NCBI GenBank assembly: GCA_937920475.1
Contig: CALEUX010000079.1
Coordinates: forward strand, 1 to 51,356
Source of the DNA: an uncultured Marinilabiliaceae bacterium
GTDB taxonomy: Bacteria; Bacteroidota; Bacteroidia; Bacteroidales; Marinilabiliaceae
DNA: 51,356 bases
Reading direction: 5' to 3'
Shown: positions 24,009 to 34,022 of the stretch, one piece after another
Layout: each line of letters opens with the position of its first letter
Position numbering within the stretch: position 1 is the first letter of the stretch
Translations under genes and position numbers: made by a program
The notes under the pieces: generated by a model
The model's database searches: none
Told to the model about the DNA's origin: nothing
What the model saw: only the letters and a program-made list of their open reading frames with translations

Positions 24009-25223
24009 TCAGCATTTTTCTGCCATGGCGCGCTCTATGCCCATCTCCAAACCACTCAATTCGGCTAATCCCTTTAAACGACCAATCAAAGGGTATCCCG
24101 GATTGGCTTTACGGTTAAAGTCGTCGAGCATTTTAATACCATGGTCGGGCCTTACCGGCATCCGTATATCTTTCCGGCCTTCTTTAATTCTTCGCTGCTG
24201 CTCTTCCAAAAGCGCTTTCATTACCGAATACATATCTACACAGCCGTGAATATGACCGTACTCGTGGAAACATCCATCGGGCAATAAAACATTGTTACGC
24301 AAATGCAAAAAATGTATTCGGTGTCCCACCGATTTTACTATGGACACCAGATGCTCGTTACTGCGAACCGATAAAGAGCCTGTGCAGAATGTGATGCCAT
24401 TAGAAACGGAATCGTATTGATTTACTATCCATTCAAAATCCTCTTTTGTACTCACAATCCTTGGTAAACCCAAAACCGGGAATGGCGGATCGTCGGGGTG
24501 AATACAGAGATTTATGCCGTTCTCTTCGGCCACCGGTACCACATTTTTCAAAAAATCAGCCAGATGCTGTCTTAATTTGTCGCGGTCAATATCTTTATAG
24601 GTATCAATAAAATCGAGAAAAGCTTTTTTGTAGTCCGCGCTATTCGGGTCAACTGCACCGTTAATAAAGCCCTGGGTTACAATAATGGTGTTATAGGCCA
24701 GTTTTTCAGCCTCTTCATCGGTCATCCTGCTTCTCACTTCGCGTGCCTTTTCAACAATTTCGGCAGGATAATCGTTTTCTGCCCCCGGACGCTTTAAAAT
24801 AAAAGCATCAAAAGCCACAAACGATGGAAAGTCGAAATACATCACTTCTCCGCCCGACGGAAGCGTATAGTGCAAATCAGTACGTACCCAGTCGAGAACC
24901 GGCATAAAATTATAGCAAACTGTATCGATACCGCATTTACCAAGATTGCGTAACGACTCCTGATAATTTTTAATTAATCGGGGTCTGTCGGCCGATTTGG
25001 TTTTAATGCCTTCCGATACCGGTAAACTTTCAACCACAGTCCACCTCATTCCGTGAGCTTCAATGGCCGATTTTACTTTCATTATTTCATCAACAGGCCA
25101 CACTTCTCCGTTGGGAATATGGTGCAGGGCGGTAACCACCCCTTCAACTCCCATTTGTTTCAGATCGGTTAATTTAACCGGATCATTAAACCCAAACCAA
25201 CGCCACGCTTTCTCTAATGCCAT
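24009..25223 (-). CDS. uxuA: Mannonate dehydratase
   Basis: The 404-residue protein matches UxuA throughout: WRWFGFNDPVKLTDLKQMGV, ALHHIPNGEVWPVDEI, CIHPDDPPFPVLGLPRIV, LHLRNNVLLPDGCFHEYGHI and RPDHGIKMLDDFN. It removes water from D-mannonate to give 2-keto-3-deoxygluconate in glucuronate breakdown. Length is normal for the family. It lies 27 bases after the SDR dehydrogenase gene on the same strand, so the two form an operon that ends at the terminator at 23931. No kdgK, kdgA or uxaC is in the window; these steps must be encoded elsewhere. Confidence 0.96.
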   Translation of the reverse strand: MALEKAWRWFGFNDPVKLTDLKQMGVEGVVTALHHIPNGEVWPVDEIMKVKSAIEAHGMRWTVVESLPVSEGIKTKSADRPRLIKNYQESLRNLGKCGIDTVCYNFMPVLDWVRTDLHYTLPSGGEVMYFDFPSFVAFDAFILKRPGAENDYPAEIVEKAREVRSRMTDEEAEKLAYNTIIVTQGFINGAVDPNSADYKKAFLDFIDTYKDIDRDKLRQHLADFLKNVVPVAEENGINLCIHPDDPPFPVLGLPRIVSTKEDFEWIVNQYDSVSNGITFCTGSLSVRSNEHLVSIVKSVGHRIHFLHLRNNVLLPDGCFHEYGHIHGCVDMYSVMKALLEEQQRRIKEGRKDIRMPVRPDHGIKMLDDFNRKANPGYPLIGRLKGLAELSGLEMGIERAMAEKC

Positions 25224-25250
25224 ATTTTATAAAAAATAAATCAAAAACTC

Positions 25251-26060
25251 TTAAACGCCGCTAAAAGCACTAAATCCGCCATCAACCGGAATAATGGCCC
25301 CGGTTATAAAACTGGCAGCATCACTGCACAAAAATTGCACAATACCATTAAGTTCAGTAATATCACCAAAGCGTTTCATGGGTGTTTTAGCCAATACCTT
25401 TTTGCTTCGCTCGGTGTAGCTGCCATCGGGATTAATGAGCACAGCCCTGTTTTGGTCGCCAATAAAGAAGCCAGGAGCAATAGCATTTACCCTGATTTTT
25501 TCATTGAACTTCATAGCCAGTTCGGTGGCCAGCCATTGTGTAAAAATGTTTACCCCCGATTTGGCAACCGAATAACCCGGAACCCTTGTGATTGCCGAGT
25601 ATGTAGCCATGGAAGAAATATTGATGATGCTTCCTTTTCCCTGTTTGGCCATAGCCTCTCCAAAAACCATGGATGGATATACGGTGCCATTCATATTTAA
25701 GTCGGTAACCTTTTGAAAATCGGTTACTTTCATATCAAAAATGGTTTGTTCCTCGGTTAAAGTGGCACCCGGCATGTTACCTCCGGCAGCATTCACCAAA
25801 ATATCAATACGTCCCCATTTATCAACTATTTGCTGACGAACCCCGGTTAAGCTGTCCATATCGAGCACGTTACAAACCAAACCCGACACTTCTCCATACT
25901 CTTTTAGTTCCTCTATTCTTGTATCAAGCGCCTCCTGACGAATATCCAGAATCACTACTTTTACACCAGCCTGAAGCAAACTCTTTGAAATACTGCTTCC
26001 TAATACGCCTCCACCACCGGTTACAATGGCAACATTTCCACTTAAATCAAACATCGACAT
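25251..26060 (-). CDS. SDR dehydrogenase, probable fructuronate reductase
   Basis: The 269-residue short-chain dehydrogenase has the cofactor motif TGGGGVLGS near residue 15, NAAGG near 90, and the catalytic Ser-Tyr-Lys set in SIINISSMATYSA and PGYSVAK. Its C-terminal stretch IIPVDGGFSAFSGV is typical. It leads the operon with uxuA, so the likely reaction is reduction of D-fructuronate to D-mannonate, replacing the unrelated UxuB of E. coli. That is an inference from the neighbourhood; the family is broad. A promoter lies about 137 bases upstream. Confidence 0.82.
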   Translation of the reverse strand: MSMFDLSGNVAIVTGGGGVLGSSISKSLLQAGVKVVILDIRQEALDTRIEELKEYGEVSGLVCNVLDMDSLTGVRQQIVDKWGRIDILVNAAGGNMPGATLTEEQTIFDMKVTDFQKVTDLNMNGTVYPSMVFGEAMAKQGKGSIINISSMATYSAITRVPGYSVAKSGVNIFTQWLATELAMKFNEKIRVNAIAPGFFIGDQNRAVLINPDGSYTERSKKVLAKTPMKRFGDITELNGIVQFLCSDAASFITGAIIPVDGGFSAFSGV

Positions 26061-26196
26061 ACCTGTTTACAATTATTGTTTTTAATTGATATAACAATCA
26101 CTCCCGTCAGTTGTTTAGCTTTTTGTTTATGAGTGACTGCATCAGGATAAGAATAAACTTTTTTAATCTACTCCCTGATATATTTTTCTGACGCAG

Positions 26197-26227
26197 CAAA
26201 ATTATAGAGTTAATTATCAGCTCACAA
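26197..26227 (-). promoter_or_regulatory. Promoter of the SDR-uxuA operon
   Basis: On the minus strand TTG (26227-26225) is followed after 20 bases by TAATTTTG (26204-26197), a full match to the Bacteroidota consensus. The leader would be about 130 bases. Confidence 0.65.
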
Positions 26228-26231
26228 GTAT

Positions 26232-26239
26232 TATATTTG
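26232..26239 (+). promoter_or_regulatory. Candidate -7 element TATATTTG of the AraC gene
   Basis: TATATTTG lies 52 bases before the AraC start and 5 bases from the -33 box of the opposite promoter. The two promoters are back to back. No TTG is seen at the plus-strand -33 position. Confidence 0.5.
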
Positions 26240-26291
26240 CATCATATCATATTATTTTTGCTGTCGGTTAGTTCCTAATATTGTTTTGTAA

Positions 26292-27167
26292 ATGAAAAAG
26301 AGTCAGAATATTATGCACGAACAGGTGCTCATTCCGGGAGGAAGCCCTATTCGGATAAAATGGAACGATTATCCCCACTTTACCTATCCCTGGCATTTTC
26401 ACAGCGAATTTGAAATCGTATTAGTATTAAAAAGTTTTGGCGTTCGGTTTGTTGCCGATACACTTGAAAAATTTACTGAAGGCGATTTAGTTTTAGTAGG
26501 TAGTCAGGTGCCTCATTATTGGAAAAACGACGACGTGTTCCATCAAGGCAACCCCGACTTGAAAGTGAATGCTGTAGTAATACAATTCTCGTCTGATTTC
26601 ATGGACCGCTCCATCCTTAATTATCCCGAGCTTTCACACATAAGAGATTTATTGAATAGAGCCGGTCAGGGAATTTATTTTCTTCCTGCCTTTAGTGAAG
26701 CCGTTCGTGAGCCAATTAAAAACCTCATACAAAAGGAAAGTTTTGAGCGGTTTATGGGTTTATTGCGTATACTGGATGCAATGGCACGAACCAAGCAGTA
26801 CCGTTTACTGGCGTCTCCGGGGTTTAAGCAAAATCCACCTAATGTAAACGATCAGCGACTGAATAAAATTCTTAATTATCTGAATCTTAACTATACCCAA
26901 AAAATATCACTTCCCGAATTATCGCGTATTTTTGGAATGAATGCCTCCTCTTTCAGTAGGTATTTTAAGGAAAAAACCGGGAAAACACTGGTACAATACA
27001 TCAATGAACTGAGAATCAAATATGCCTGCAGACTGCTTCAGAACAATCAGGGAACCATATCAAGTATTTGTTTCGAATGCGGATTTAACAATATTTCCAA
27101 TTTTAACCGGTTTTTCAGGGAAATTATGAAACTCTCGCCCAAAGAGTATGTACAACAATTCCGCTAA
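26292..27167 (+). CDS. AraC-family transcription regulator
   Basis: The 291-residue protein has an N-terminal cupin-like sensor (about 15-120: FTYPWHFHSEFEIVLVL, GDLVLVGSQVPHYWKN) and a C-terminal double helix-turn-helix (about 190-290: KISLPELSRIFGMNASSFSR, KTLVQYINELRIKYACRLL, ISSICFECGFNNISNFNRFF). It is divergent from the SDR-uxuA operon, with about 230 bases between, so it probably activates or represses that operon in response to a hexuronate or related sugar acid. The ligand is not predictable from sequence. Confidence 0.92.
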   Translation: MKKSQNIMHEQVLIPGGSPIRIKWNDYPHFTYPWHFHSEFEIVLVLKSFGVRFVADTLEKFTEGDLVLVGSQVPHYWKNDDVFHQGNPDLKVNAVVIQFSSDFMDRSILNYPELSHIRDLLNRAGQGIYFLPAFSEAVREPIKNLIQKESFERFMGLLRILDAMARTKQYRLLASPGFKQNPPNVNDQRLNKILNYLNLNYTQKISLPELSRIFGMNASSFSRYFKEKTGKTLVQYINELRIKYACRLLQNNQGTISSICFECGFNNISNFNRFFREIMKLSPKEYVQQFR

Positions 27168-27202
27168 TTGTGTGTTTGATAGATTAATCGCCTTTAAATC
27201 CT

Positions 27203-27210
27203 TATCTTTG
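27203..27210 (+). promoter_or_regulatory. Candidate -7 element TATCTTTG of metH
   Basis: TATCTTTG is a full match to TAnnTTTG. A TTTG lies upstream at 27175-27178, but with a 24-base spacing, longer than usual. The leader to metH would be about 120 bases. Confidence 0.5.
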
Positions 27211-27216
27211 CACTTT

Positions 27217-27337
27217 AAACATCAAAACAACAACGCCTAATGCGCTGTTATTCAGATGTTATAAAAACATGATAAAAATCAGATAACTCCCATTGGAGCA
27301 ATTTTATTGATTTATCACCAAACTTTTTTTGAAAGGA
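27217..27337 (+). other. Structured metH leader of unknown type
   Basis: The predicted leader can form three hairpins: 27229-27236 with 27242-27249 (8 bp, one mismatch), ATGTT/AACAT around 27256-27269, and CTCC/GGAG at 27287-27298. I found no B12-box and could not match a SAM riboswitch pattern. The folding may be incidental. Confidence 0.25.
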
Positions 27338-30300
27338 ATGACCAGGACAGAGCAATTGAGAGCGGCCGTTAAGGAAAGAATATTATTACTTGATGGCGCT
27401 ATGGGGAGTATGATTCAACGTTATAAACTCACCGAAAAGCATTTCAGGGGAGACCGGTTTGCCAGCCATCCTGCATTACTTCAGGGAAACAACGACCTTT
27501 TATCGTTAACCCGGCCCGATGTAATTGCATCCATTCATGAACAATACCTGGAAGCCGGCTCCGATATAATTGAAACCAATACATTTAATTCAACCAGCAT
27601 ATCGCAGGCCGATTATAAGATGGAGCCCTATGTTTACGAAATGAACAAGGCTTCGGCTCAATTGGCAGTTCAGGCAGTACAAAAATATTCTACTCCCGGT
27701 AAGCCCCGCTTTGTGGCAGGGTCTATGGGCCCAACCAATAGAACCGCCTCCTTATCGCCCGATGTAAACAATCCGGGTTACCGCGCTGTTTCGTTCGATG
27801 AGTTGGCCGATGCTTATGGCGAACAGGCTGCAGGACTTCTCGATGGCGGTGTGGATATTTTTTTGCTTGAAACCATTTTCGATACCCTTAATGCCAAAGC
27901 GGCACTGTTTGGCATTAACCGTGAGTTAAAAAAACGCGGCATCGTTGATTTTCCCATCATGGTTTCGGTTACTGTTGCCGATGCCAGCGGCCGCACTCTA
28001 TCGGGGCAAACGCTTGAGGCATTTATTATTTCGGTGTCGCATATGCCATTGTTTTCAATTGGTCTTAACTGCTCGTTTGGGGCCTCCGATTTGCGCACTT
28101 ATGTGGAAGAACTGGGGCGTAAAACTAATTTGCTCATAAGTGCCTACCCCAATGCAGGTTTGCCAAACCAATTTGGCGAGTACGATGAGACTCCCGGAGA
28201 AATGGCTCCGCAAATATTTGATTATCTAAAACAAGGCCTTGTTAATATTATTGGTGGGTGCTGCGGAACCACCCCCGACCACATAGCTGCTTTTGCTCGT
28301 TTACTTAAAGATGGCAAACCTCATGTGCCCTCCCAATTGCCTGTTACAACCGGTCTGAGTGGGTTAGAGCCACTTGTGATTGATAAAATAACCAACTTTG
28401 TAAATATTGGTGAGCGAACCAATGTGGCCGGCTCTAAGAAATTTGCCCGCCTCATTCGTGAAGAAAAATACGAAGAGGCATTATCAGTTGCCCGCGATAT
28501 GGTTGACGGCGGCGCCCAGATAATTGATGTTAATATGGACGACGCCATGCTGGATGCTAAAAAGGAAATGGTGGCCTTTTTGCTCTTAATGGCTTCGGAA
28601 CCTGAAATAGCACGCCTGCCCTTTATGATTGACTCTTCGCGGTGGGAAGTGCTCGAAGAAGGCCTTAAATGTATCCAGGGCAAATGTGTGGTTAACTCCA
28701 TCAGTCTTAAAGAAGGCGAAGAGCTGTTCCTGCAACAGGCATTAAAAATTAAGGAATATGGTGCCGCGGTGGTGATTATGGCCTTTGACGAAAAAGGGCA
28801 AGCCGATACATTTGAGCGACGTGTAGAAATTTGCAGTCGTGCTTACCAATTGCTCACTCAAAAAATTGGTTTTCCGCCACAGGACATTATTTTCGACCCA
28901 AATATTCTGGCAATTGCCACCGGCATTGAAGAACACAACAATTACGCCGTTGATTTTATTAATGCCACACGTTGGATTAAGGAGAACCTACCGCATGTGC
29001 GGGTTAGCGGTGGTGTTAGCAACCTCTCCTTTTCGTTCAGGGGCAACGACCATGTGCGCGAAGCCATGCATTCTGCGTTTCTGTACCATGCCATTCAGGC
29101 CGGCATGGATATGGGCATTGTAAATCCGGGCATGCTTCAGATTTACGATGAAATTGAACCACAACTGCTGCAGTTGGTCGAAGATGTGGTACTCAACCGT
29201 AAACCCGATGCCACCGAGCGGCTAATTGAAATGGCCGAAAACTATAAAAACAAAAGCAACGGCACCATTGCTGAAACCAAAGATGAGTGGCGCTTACTTC
29301 CGCTTGAAAAACGTTTGCACCATAGCCTCATTAAAGGCATCGATTCCTTTATTGAGGAAGATTTGGCTGAAGCCCGAACCAAATACCCTTATGCCCTCGA
29401 TATTATTGAACAACCCCTCATGGATGGGATGAATATTGTGGGCGATTTGTTTGGTGCCGGTAAAATGTTTTTACCCCAGGTGGTAAAAACAGCCCGTGTT
29501 ATGAAAAAAGCAGTTGCCTGGCTTCAACCATTTATCGAGGAAGAAAAACGGGCATCGGGCAGTGAACCCACCAAAGCCGGCCGTATTTTAATGGCTACTG
29601 TTAAAGGCGATGTGCACGACATTGGAAAAAACATTGTTGGCGTTATTCTGGCCTGCAATAATTATGAGGTAATCGACCTTGGCGTAATGGTGCCCATGGA
29701 TAAAATTCTTCACGAAGCCATTGAACAGAAAGCCGATATAATTGGATTGAGTGGCTTAATTACGCCCTCGCTGGAAGAAATGGTGAATGTAGCACGCGAA
29801 ATGGAACACCGCAAAATGTCCAAGCCTTTGCTTATAGGTGGCGCCACCACTTCGAGTGTGCACACTGCCGTAAAAATAGAACCTGTTTACTCGGGCCCTG
29901 TGGTGCATGTAAAAGATGCTTCCAAAAGCGCCCAGGTGGTTGGTGCCTTAATGTCGGAAAGGGATAGAGGAACTTTTGCCAATTCCATCAGAGTCGAATA
30001 TCAGCGTCTGCGTGAGGTTAATCAAAGCAAGAAGGAGCGTCGTTATTTGCCCATTGAAGAAGCCCGAAAAAAGCATTTTCCCATTAACTGGGATGCTACA
30101 CAATTAATTAAGCCTCTGAAGCCCGGCATTCATGTGTTTAACGATTATCCGCTGGATGAAATTATTCCTTTTATCGACTGGACATTCTTTTTCCATGCAT
30201 GGCGGTTAACCGGAAGTTATGATGATATTGAATTGGTTACAGATGCCGGCTCAGAAGCCGCCTGGCTTAAAAAATTCGCTACTCCCGAAGGAAAAGAAAA

Positions 30301-31075
30301 AGCCATAGAGGCACTTAAGCTTTATCGCGAATCGCAAAGCATGCTGGAACAGATTAAACAACACAAGATGGTGACAGCCAAAGCGGTGGTAGGTTTATTT
30401 CCGGCCAACAGCATTGGCGACGACATTGAAGTTTACAATCCTGATAACAACGGTGAATTAATCTGCACATTCCACCATGTTCGCGAACAGCAAGAAAAAC
30501 CCGGCAAGGAACATTATTATTGCTTGTCGGATTTTATTGCGCCCAAAAACAGCGGATTTACCGACCACATAGGCGCCTTTGCCGTAACAGCCGGCCATGG
30601 CATCGAAAAATGGGTTGAAAAGTTTGAAAAAGAAAATGACGATTACAGCGCCATCCTGCTAAAAGCGTTAGCCGACAGACTGGCCGAAGCACTGGCCGAA
30701 CTGATGCATTTCAGAACTCGCAAAGAATTTTGGGGCTATGCTCCCGACGAAGTCTTTGACCATGCCAACCTCATTCGCGAACGTTACCGTGGCATCAGGC
30801 CTGCATTAGGCTATCCGGCTTGTCCCGACCATAGTGAGAAACGAGCCCTGTTCGACCTGATAAGCGCAGAAAAAAACGCAGGAATTACCCTTACCGAACA
30901 TTTCAGCATGTATCCCAACGCCTCGGTGAGCGGGATTTATTTGGCACACCCGCAAGCGATTTATTTTGGTGTTGGTAAAATTGAGCACGACCAGGTGATG
31001 GATTTAGCTAACCGAAAAGGGCTGTCGGTTGAGGAAACCGAAAAGTGGATTCCTTCTAACTTAGCTTATAAATAA
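27338..31075 (+). CDS. metH: Cobalamin-dependent methionine synthase
   Basis: The ATG at 27338 is chosen; a TTG nine bases upstream is less likely, and AAAGGA sits just before the ATG. The 1245-residue protein has all four MetH modules. The homocysteine-binding domain has zinc ligands C245, C308 and C309, close to E. coli positions 247, 310 and 311. The methyltetrahydrofolate domain ([19 protein letters not shown]) follows. The cobalamin domain has [10 protein letters not shown] with the base-off histidine H760. The C-terminal reactivation domain is present ([17 protein letters not shown]). It methylates homocysteine from methyltetrahydrofolate. metF follows 32 bases downstream, forming a one-carbon operon. 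Confidence 0.97.
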   Translation: MTRTEQLRAAVKERILLLDGAMGSMIQRYKLTEKHFRGDRFASHPALLQGNNDLLSLTRPDVIASIHEQYLEAGSDIIETNTFNSTSISQADYKMEPYVYEMNKASAQLAVQAVQKYSTPGKPRFVAGSMGPTNRTASLSPDVNNPGYRAVSFDELADAYGEQAAGLLDGGVDIFLLETIFDTLNAKAALFGINRELKKRGIVDFPIMVSVTVADASGRTLSGQTLEAFIISVSHMPLFSIGLNCSFGASDLRTYVEELGRKTNLLISAYPNAGLPNQFGEYDETPGEMAPQIFDYLKQGLVNIIGGCCGTTPDHIAAFARLLKDGKPHVPSQLPVTTGLSGLEPLVIDKITNFVNIGERTNVAGSKKFARLIREEKYEEALSVARDMVDGGAQIIDVNMDDAMLDAKKEMVAFLLLMASEPEIARLPFMIDSSRWEVLEEGLKCIQGKCVVNSISLKEGEELFLQQALKIKEYGAAVVIMAFDEKGQADTFERRVEICSRAYQLLTQKIGFPPQDIIFDPNILAIATGIEEHNNYAVDFINATRWIKENLPHVRVSGGVSNLSFSFRGNDHVREAMHSAFLYHAIQAGMDMGIVNPGMLQIYDEIEPQLLQLVEDVVLNRKPDATERLIEMAENYKNKSNGTIAETKDEWRLLPLEKRLHHSLIKGIDSFIEEDLAEARTKYPYALDIIEQPLMDGMNIVGDLFGAGKMFLPQVVKTARVMKKAVAWLQPFIEEEKRASGSEPTKAGRILMATVKGDVHDIGKNIVGVILACNNYEVIDLGVMVPMDKILHEAIEQKADIIGLSGLITPSLEEMVNVAREMEHRKMSKPLLIGGATTSSVHTAVKIEPVYSGPVVHVKDASKSAQVVGALMSERDRGTFANSIRVEYQRLREVNQSKKERRYLPIEEARKKHFPINWDATQLIKPLKPGIHVFNDYPLDEIIPFIDWTFFFHAWRLTGSYDDIELVTDAGSEAAWLKKFATPEGKEKAIEALKLYRESQSMLEQIKQHKMVTAKAVVGLFPANSIGDDIEVYNPDNNGELICTFHHVREQQEKPGKEHYYCLSDFIAPKNSGFTDHIGAFAVTAGHGIEKWVEKFEKENDDYSAILLKALADRLAEALAELMHFRTRKEFWGYAPDEVFDHANLIRERYRGIRPALGYPACPDHSEKRALFDLISAEKNAGITLTEHFSMYPNASVSGIYLAHPQAIYFGVGKIEHDQVMDLANRKGLSVEETEKWIPSNLAYK

Positions 31076-31107
31076 CAATAACCTAACATATTTATTTTTA
31101 GTCAATC

Positions 31108-32064
31108 ATGGCAACTGCAGCACAACTTATTCGAGATTTAAACAAACCGGCTTTCTCATTTGAACTGCTGCCTCCTTTAAAAGGCAACAGCATTAAAAGA
31201 GTTTTCAACACCATTGATACACTTAAAGAGTTTAACCCCATTTATATCAATATTACTTCACACCGCGATGAAGTGGTATTCAAAAATACCGAAAAAGGCT
31301 TGTTTGAGCGAAAGGTTATTCGTAAACGCCCTGGAACTGTTGCCGTGGCTGCATCCATCCAACATCAATATGGTATTAAAGTGATACCACATATTATTTG
31401 CAGTGGATTTACCCGTTCCGAAACTGAGTATGCTTTAATGGACCTGAATTTTCTGGGAATTCATGATTTATTACTGTTACGCGGCGATAACAGTCAGAAA
31501 GAGCGGTTCAACCAAACATCCGAAGAGAGCAACAGCTATGCCATTGACCTTATTCATCAGGTAAACGACCTTAATCAAGGCAAATTTCTCGACAGCACCA
31601 TTGCCGAAGCTTTTGATACTCCTTTTAGTTTTGGCGTAGCAGGCTATCCCGAAAAGCACGAAGAGGCACCAAACCTCGATTCAGATATTTATTGGTTAAA
31701 GAAAAAAGTAGATGCCGGAGCGGAATATGTTATAACTCAGATGTTTTTCGACAATCAACGCTATTACGATTTTGTAAAAAAAGCCCGTGAAGCAGGTATT
31801 AATGTTCCAATTATTCCGGGATTAAAACCGGTAACTTTATTAAACCAATTAACCATTCTTCCTAAAATTTTTCATGTTGACATACCCGAGGCTTTTGCCA
31901 GGGAAATCAGAGGCTGCAAAACCGACGCCGATGTGGTTAAGGTTGGTATTGATTGGTGTACCTATCAGGCCAAAGATTTGCTGGCCAACGGTGTTAATCT
32001 GATTCATTTCTACACCATGATGGCCACTCAGAGTGTTAAAGAAGTTGCTCAGCGTATTTATTAA
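31108..32064 (+). CDS. metF: Methylenetetrahydrofolate reductase
   Basis: The 318-residue TIM-barrel flavoprotein has the N-terminal FSFELLPPLKG with the catalytic glutamate at E19, GDNSQKERFNQTSEE, the substrate-loop region SFGVAGYPEKHEEAPN, and KKVDAGAEYVITQMFFDNQR followed by PIIPGLKP. It reduces methylenetetrahydrofolate to the methyl form that MetH consumes. It is placed 32 bases after metH, consistent with one transcript. Length is near the bacterial norm (about 300). Confidence 0.96.
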   Translation: MATAAQLIRDLNKPAFSFELLPPLKGNSIKRVFNTIDTLKEFNPIYINITSHRDEVVFKNTEKGLFERKVIRKRPGTVAVAASIQHQYGIKVIPHIICSGFTRSETEYALMDLNFLGIHDLLLLRGDNSQKERFNQTSEESNSYAIDLIHQVNDLNQGKFLDSTIAEAFDTPFSFGVAGYPEKHEEAPNLDSDIYWLKKKVDAGAEYVITQMFFDNQRYYDFVKKAREAGINVPIIPGLKPVTLLNQLTILPKIFHVDIPEAFAREIRGCKTDADVVKVGIDWCTYQAKDLLANGVNLIHFYTMMATQSVKEVAQRIY

Positions 32065-32139
32065 ACCATGAAGCCTGTTGAATAAATTGCATAAAAATGA
32101 AATTTGAGCTATTTTAGATGTTTGGCAAAATCATTTACC

Positions 32140-33507
32140 ATGCAATTAAAATCAATAAATCCGGCTAATGGTGAGGTAATTCACTCATATGAGGAATTCC
32201 AGTGGGGCGATATAGACAATTGTCTGGATGATTCAACTGCGGCTTTTTTCCAATGGAGGCAAACCTCCATCCAAAAAAGGGTGGATTTGCTGAACAATCT
32301 ATCTTCCTTACTTCTTGAGAAAATTGAAGGTTTAGCCATTGGAATAAGTCTTGAAATGGGCAAACCCATCAGAGAATCGCGTGCTGAAATTGAAAAGTGT
32401 GCCTGGGTATGTCGATATTATGCAGAAAATGCAGATACTTTTCTGGCCCGTATCCATGTTCCTACCGGAGCCAGTCAATCGTTTATTTCGTATCAGCCTT
32501 TAGGCCCGGTACTGGCCATTATGCCGTGGAATTTCCCATTCTGGCAGGTTTTTCGGTTTGCGGCTCCTACACTCTTAGCCGGAAACACTGTTTTATTGAA
32601 ACATGCTTCCAATGTTCCGGCGTGTGCCTTGGCCATTGAGCATTTGTTTCAGGAGGCCGGATTTCCGTATAAAACATTTCAAACATTACTGATAACGAGC
32701 CGTAAAGTAGAAAATCTAATCTCCGATAAAAGAATTCAGGCAGTTACTTTTACTGGCAGCACTCCGGCAGGGCGCAATGTGGCCGAACTTTGTGGCCGAA
32801 GCCTAAAAAAAGCAGTTCTTGAATTAGGTGGCAGCGACCCATACATCATTCTGGCCGATGCCGATGTGGCACATGCGGCCGAAGTTTGTGTAAAAGCACG
32901 AATGCTCAACGGCGGACAAAGCTGTATCTCTGCCAAACGATTCATAGTAGAAGAGCCTGTATACGAGCAGTTTGAATCGCTGGTGCTTGAAAAAATGAAC
33001 AACATCATTATGGGCGACCAGCTTATTGAAACCACCGAATTAGGTCCCCTGGCAAGAAATAATATCCGTATTGACCTGCAAATGCAAGTGAACAACAGTA
33101 TTACTAAAGGAGCCCGGATGCTGTTGGGTAACGACAATCCCGATTTGCCCGGAGCATTCTATCCACCTACGGTATTAACCGATGTAAAGCCCGGCATGCC
33201 GGCTTACCACGAAGAACTTTTTGGCCCAGTTGTTTCCCTCCTAAAAGCAAAAAATGAAACCGATGCCATTTGCATTGCCAACGATACCACCTTCGGTTTG
33301 GGGGCCGCCATTTTCACCGCCAATATTGAAAAAGGACTGGCCATTGCCGAAAAGGAACTTGAAGCCGGAATCTGCTTTGTAAACGATTTTGTTAAATCGG
33401 ACCCCCGGCTGCCCTTTGGCGGCATAAAAGAAAGTGGCATTGGACGCGAATTGTCATATTTCGGCCTGCATGAATTCATGAATGTGAAAACAATTGTGGT
33501 AAAGTAG
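32140..33507 (+). CDS. NAD(P)-dependent aldehyde dehydrogenase, succinate-semialdehyde type
   Basis: Translation is placed at the ATG at 32140, which gives the usual start (MQLKSINPANGEVI). The 455-residue protein has PWNFPFW for cofactor binding, FTGSTPAGRNVAELCGRSLK, the general base E228 in LELGGSDP and the catalytic cysteine C262 in GGQSCISAKR. The short N-terminus and overall pattern fit succinate-semialdehyde dehydrogenases of the GabD/Sad group, oxidising the aldehyde to succinate, but substrate is uncertain. recX follows 2 bases after the stop. The preceding gene is metF, 75 bases upstream; no functional link is evident. Confidence 0.9.
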   Translation: MQLKSINPANGEVIHSYEEFQWGDIDNCLDDSTAAFFQWRQTSIQKRVDLLNNLSSLLLEKIEGLAIGISLEMGKPIRESRAEIEKCAWVCRYYAENADTFLARIHVPTGASQSFISYQPLGPVLAIMPWNFPFWQVFRFAAPTLLAGNTVLLKHASNVPACALAIEHLFQEAGFPYKTFQTLLITSRKVENLISDKRIQAVTFTGSTPAGRNVAELCGRSLKKAVLELGGSDPYIILADADVAHAAEVCVKARMLNGGQSCISAKRFIVEEPVYEQFESLVLEKMNNIIMGDQLIETTELGPLARNNIRIDLQMQVNNSITKGARMLLGNDNPDLPGAFYPPTVLTDVKPGMPAYHEELFGPVVSLLKAKNETDAICIANDTTFGLGAAIFTANIEKGLAIAEKELEAGICFVNDFVKSDPRLPFGGIKESGIGRELSYFGLHEFMNVKTIVVK

Positions 33508-33509
33508 TT

Positions 33510-33962
33510 ATGGATTTTAAAACTGCTTTTACCAAAGCCTCTGCCCTGTGCGCCCAACAAGAGCGTTGTTGTTCCGAAATTGAACAAAAGCTTGCATTGT
33601 GGGACGTTGAAAAAACTGATTCGCAAAAAGTAATTGCAAAACTGCTTGAGGAGAAATATATTGATGAATCGCGATATGCAAGCTTCTTTGCCCGCGATAA
33701 GTTTCGTTTTAACAAATGGGGCAAGCAAAAAATAGTCTGGCATTTACGAAACAAAAAAATACCGACAGATATCATTACTGAAGTTATAAGCAATTTGGAC
33801 GATTCGGATTATAGCGAAACCCTTTTTTCGCTACTTAAAGAAAAAGAGAAAAATTTATCAGGGCGGGAATTCTTAAAAAAGAAGGCTGCACTTGTTCGTT
33901 TTGCAGCATCACGCGGCTTTGAATATGACCAGATTATGAAAATATTGGACCGATTGTTGTAG
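33510..33962 (+). CDS. recX: RecX-family recombination regulator
   Basis: The 150-residue helical protein matches RecX: CAQQERCCSEIEQKLALWDV near the N-terminus, LLEEKYIDESRYASFFARDK, FRFNKWGKQKIVWHLRNKKI and the C-terminal FAASRGFEYDQIMKIL. RecX binds RecA filaments and limits their activity. It starts 2 bases after the aldehyde dehydrogenase stop, so translation is probably coupled. recA itself is not in the window. Length is typical. Confidence 0.92.
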   Translation: MDFKTAFTKASALCAQQERCCSEIEQKLALWDVEKTDSQKVIAKLLEEKYIDESRYASFFARDKFRFNKWGKQKIVWHLRNKKIPTDIITEVISNLDDSDYSETLFSLLKEKEKNLSGREFLKKKAALVRFAASRGFEYDQIMKILDRLL

Positions 33963-34022
33963 TATGGACATTTGTATAAACAAATCGGCTCAACCATCTA
34001 TAAAAACTCTAAATCCTTATAT

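Noticed and set aside
27217-27337. Cobalamin riboswitch before metH
   Set aside because: No B12-box sequence could be found in the leader.
33204-33743. A 179-codon minus-strand frame over the aldehyde dehydrogenase and recX genes
   Set aside because: It lies antisense to two well-recognised genes and shows no family features.
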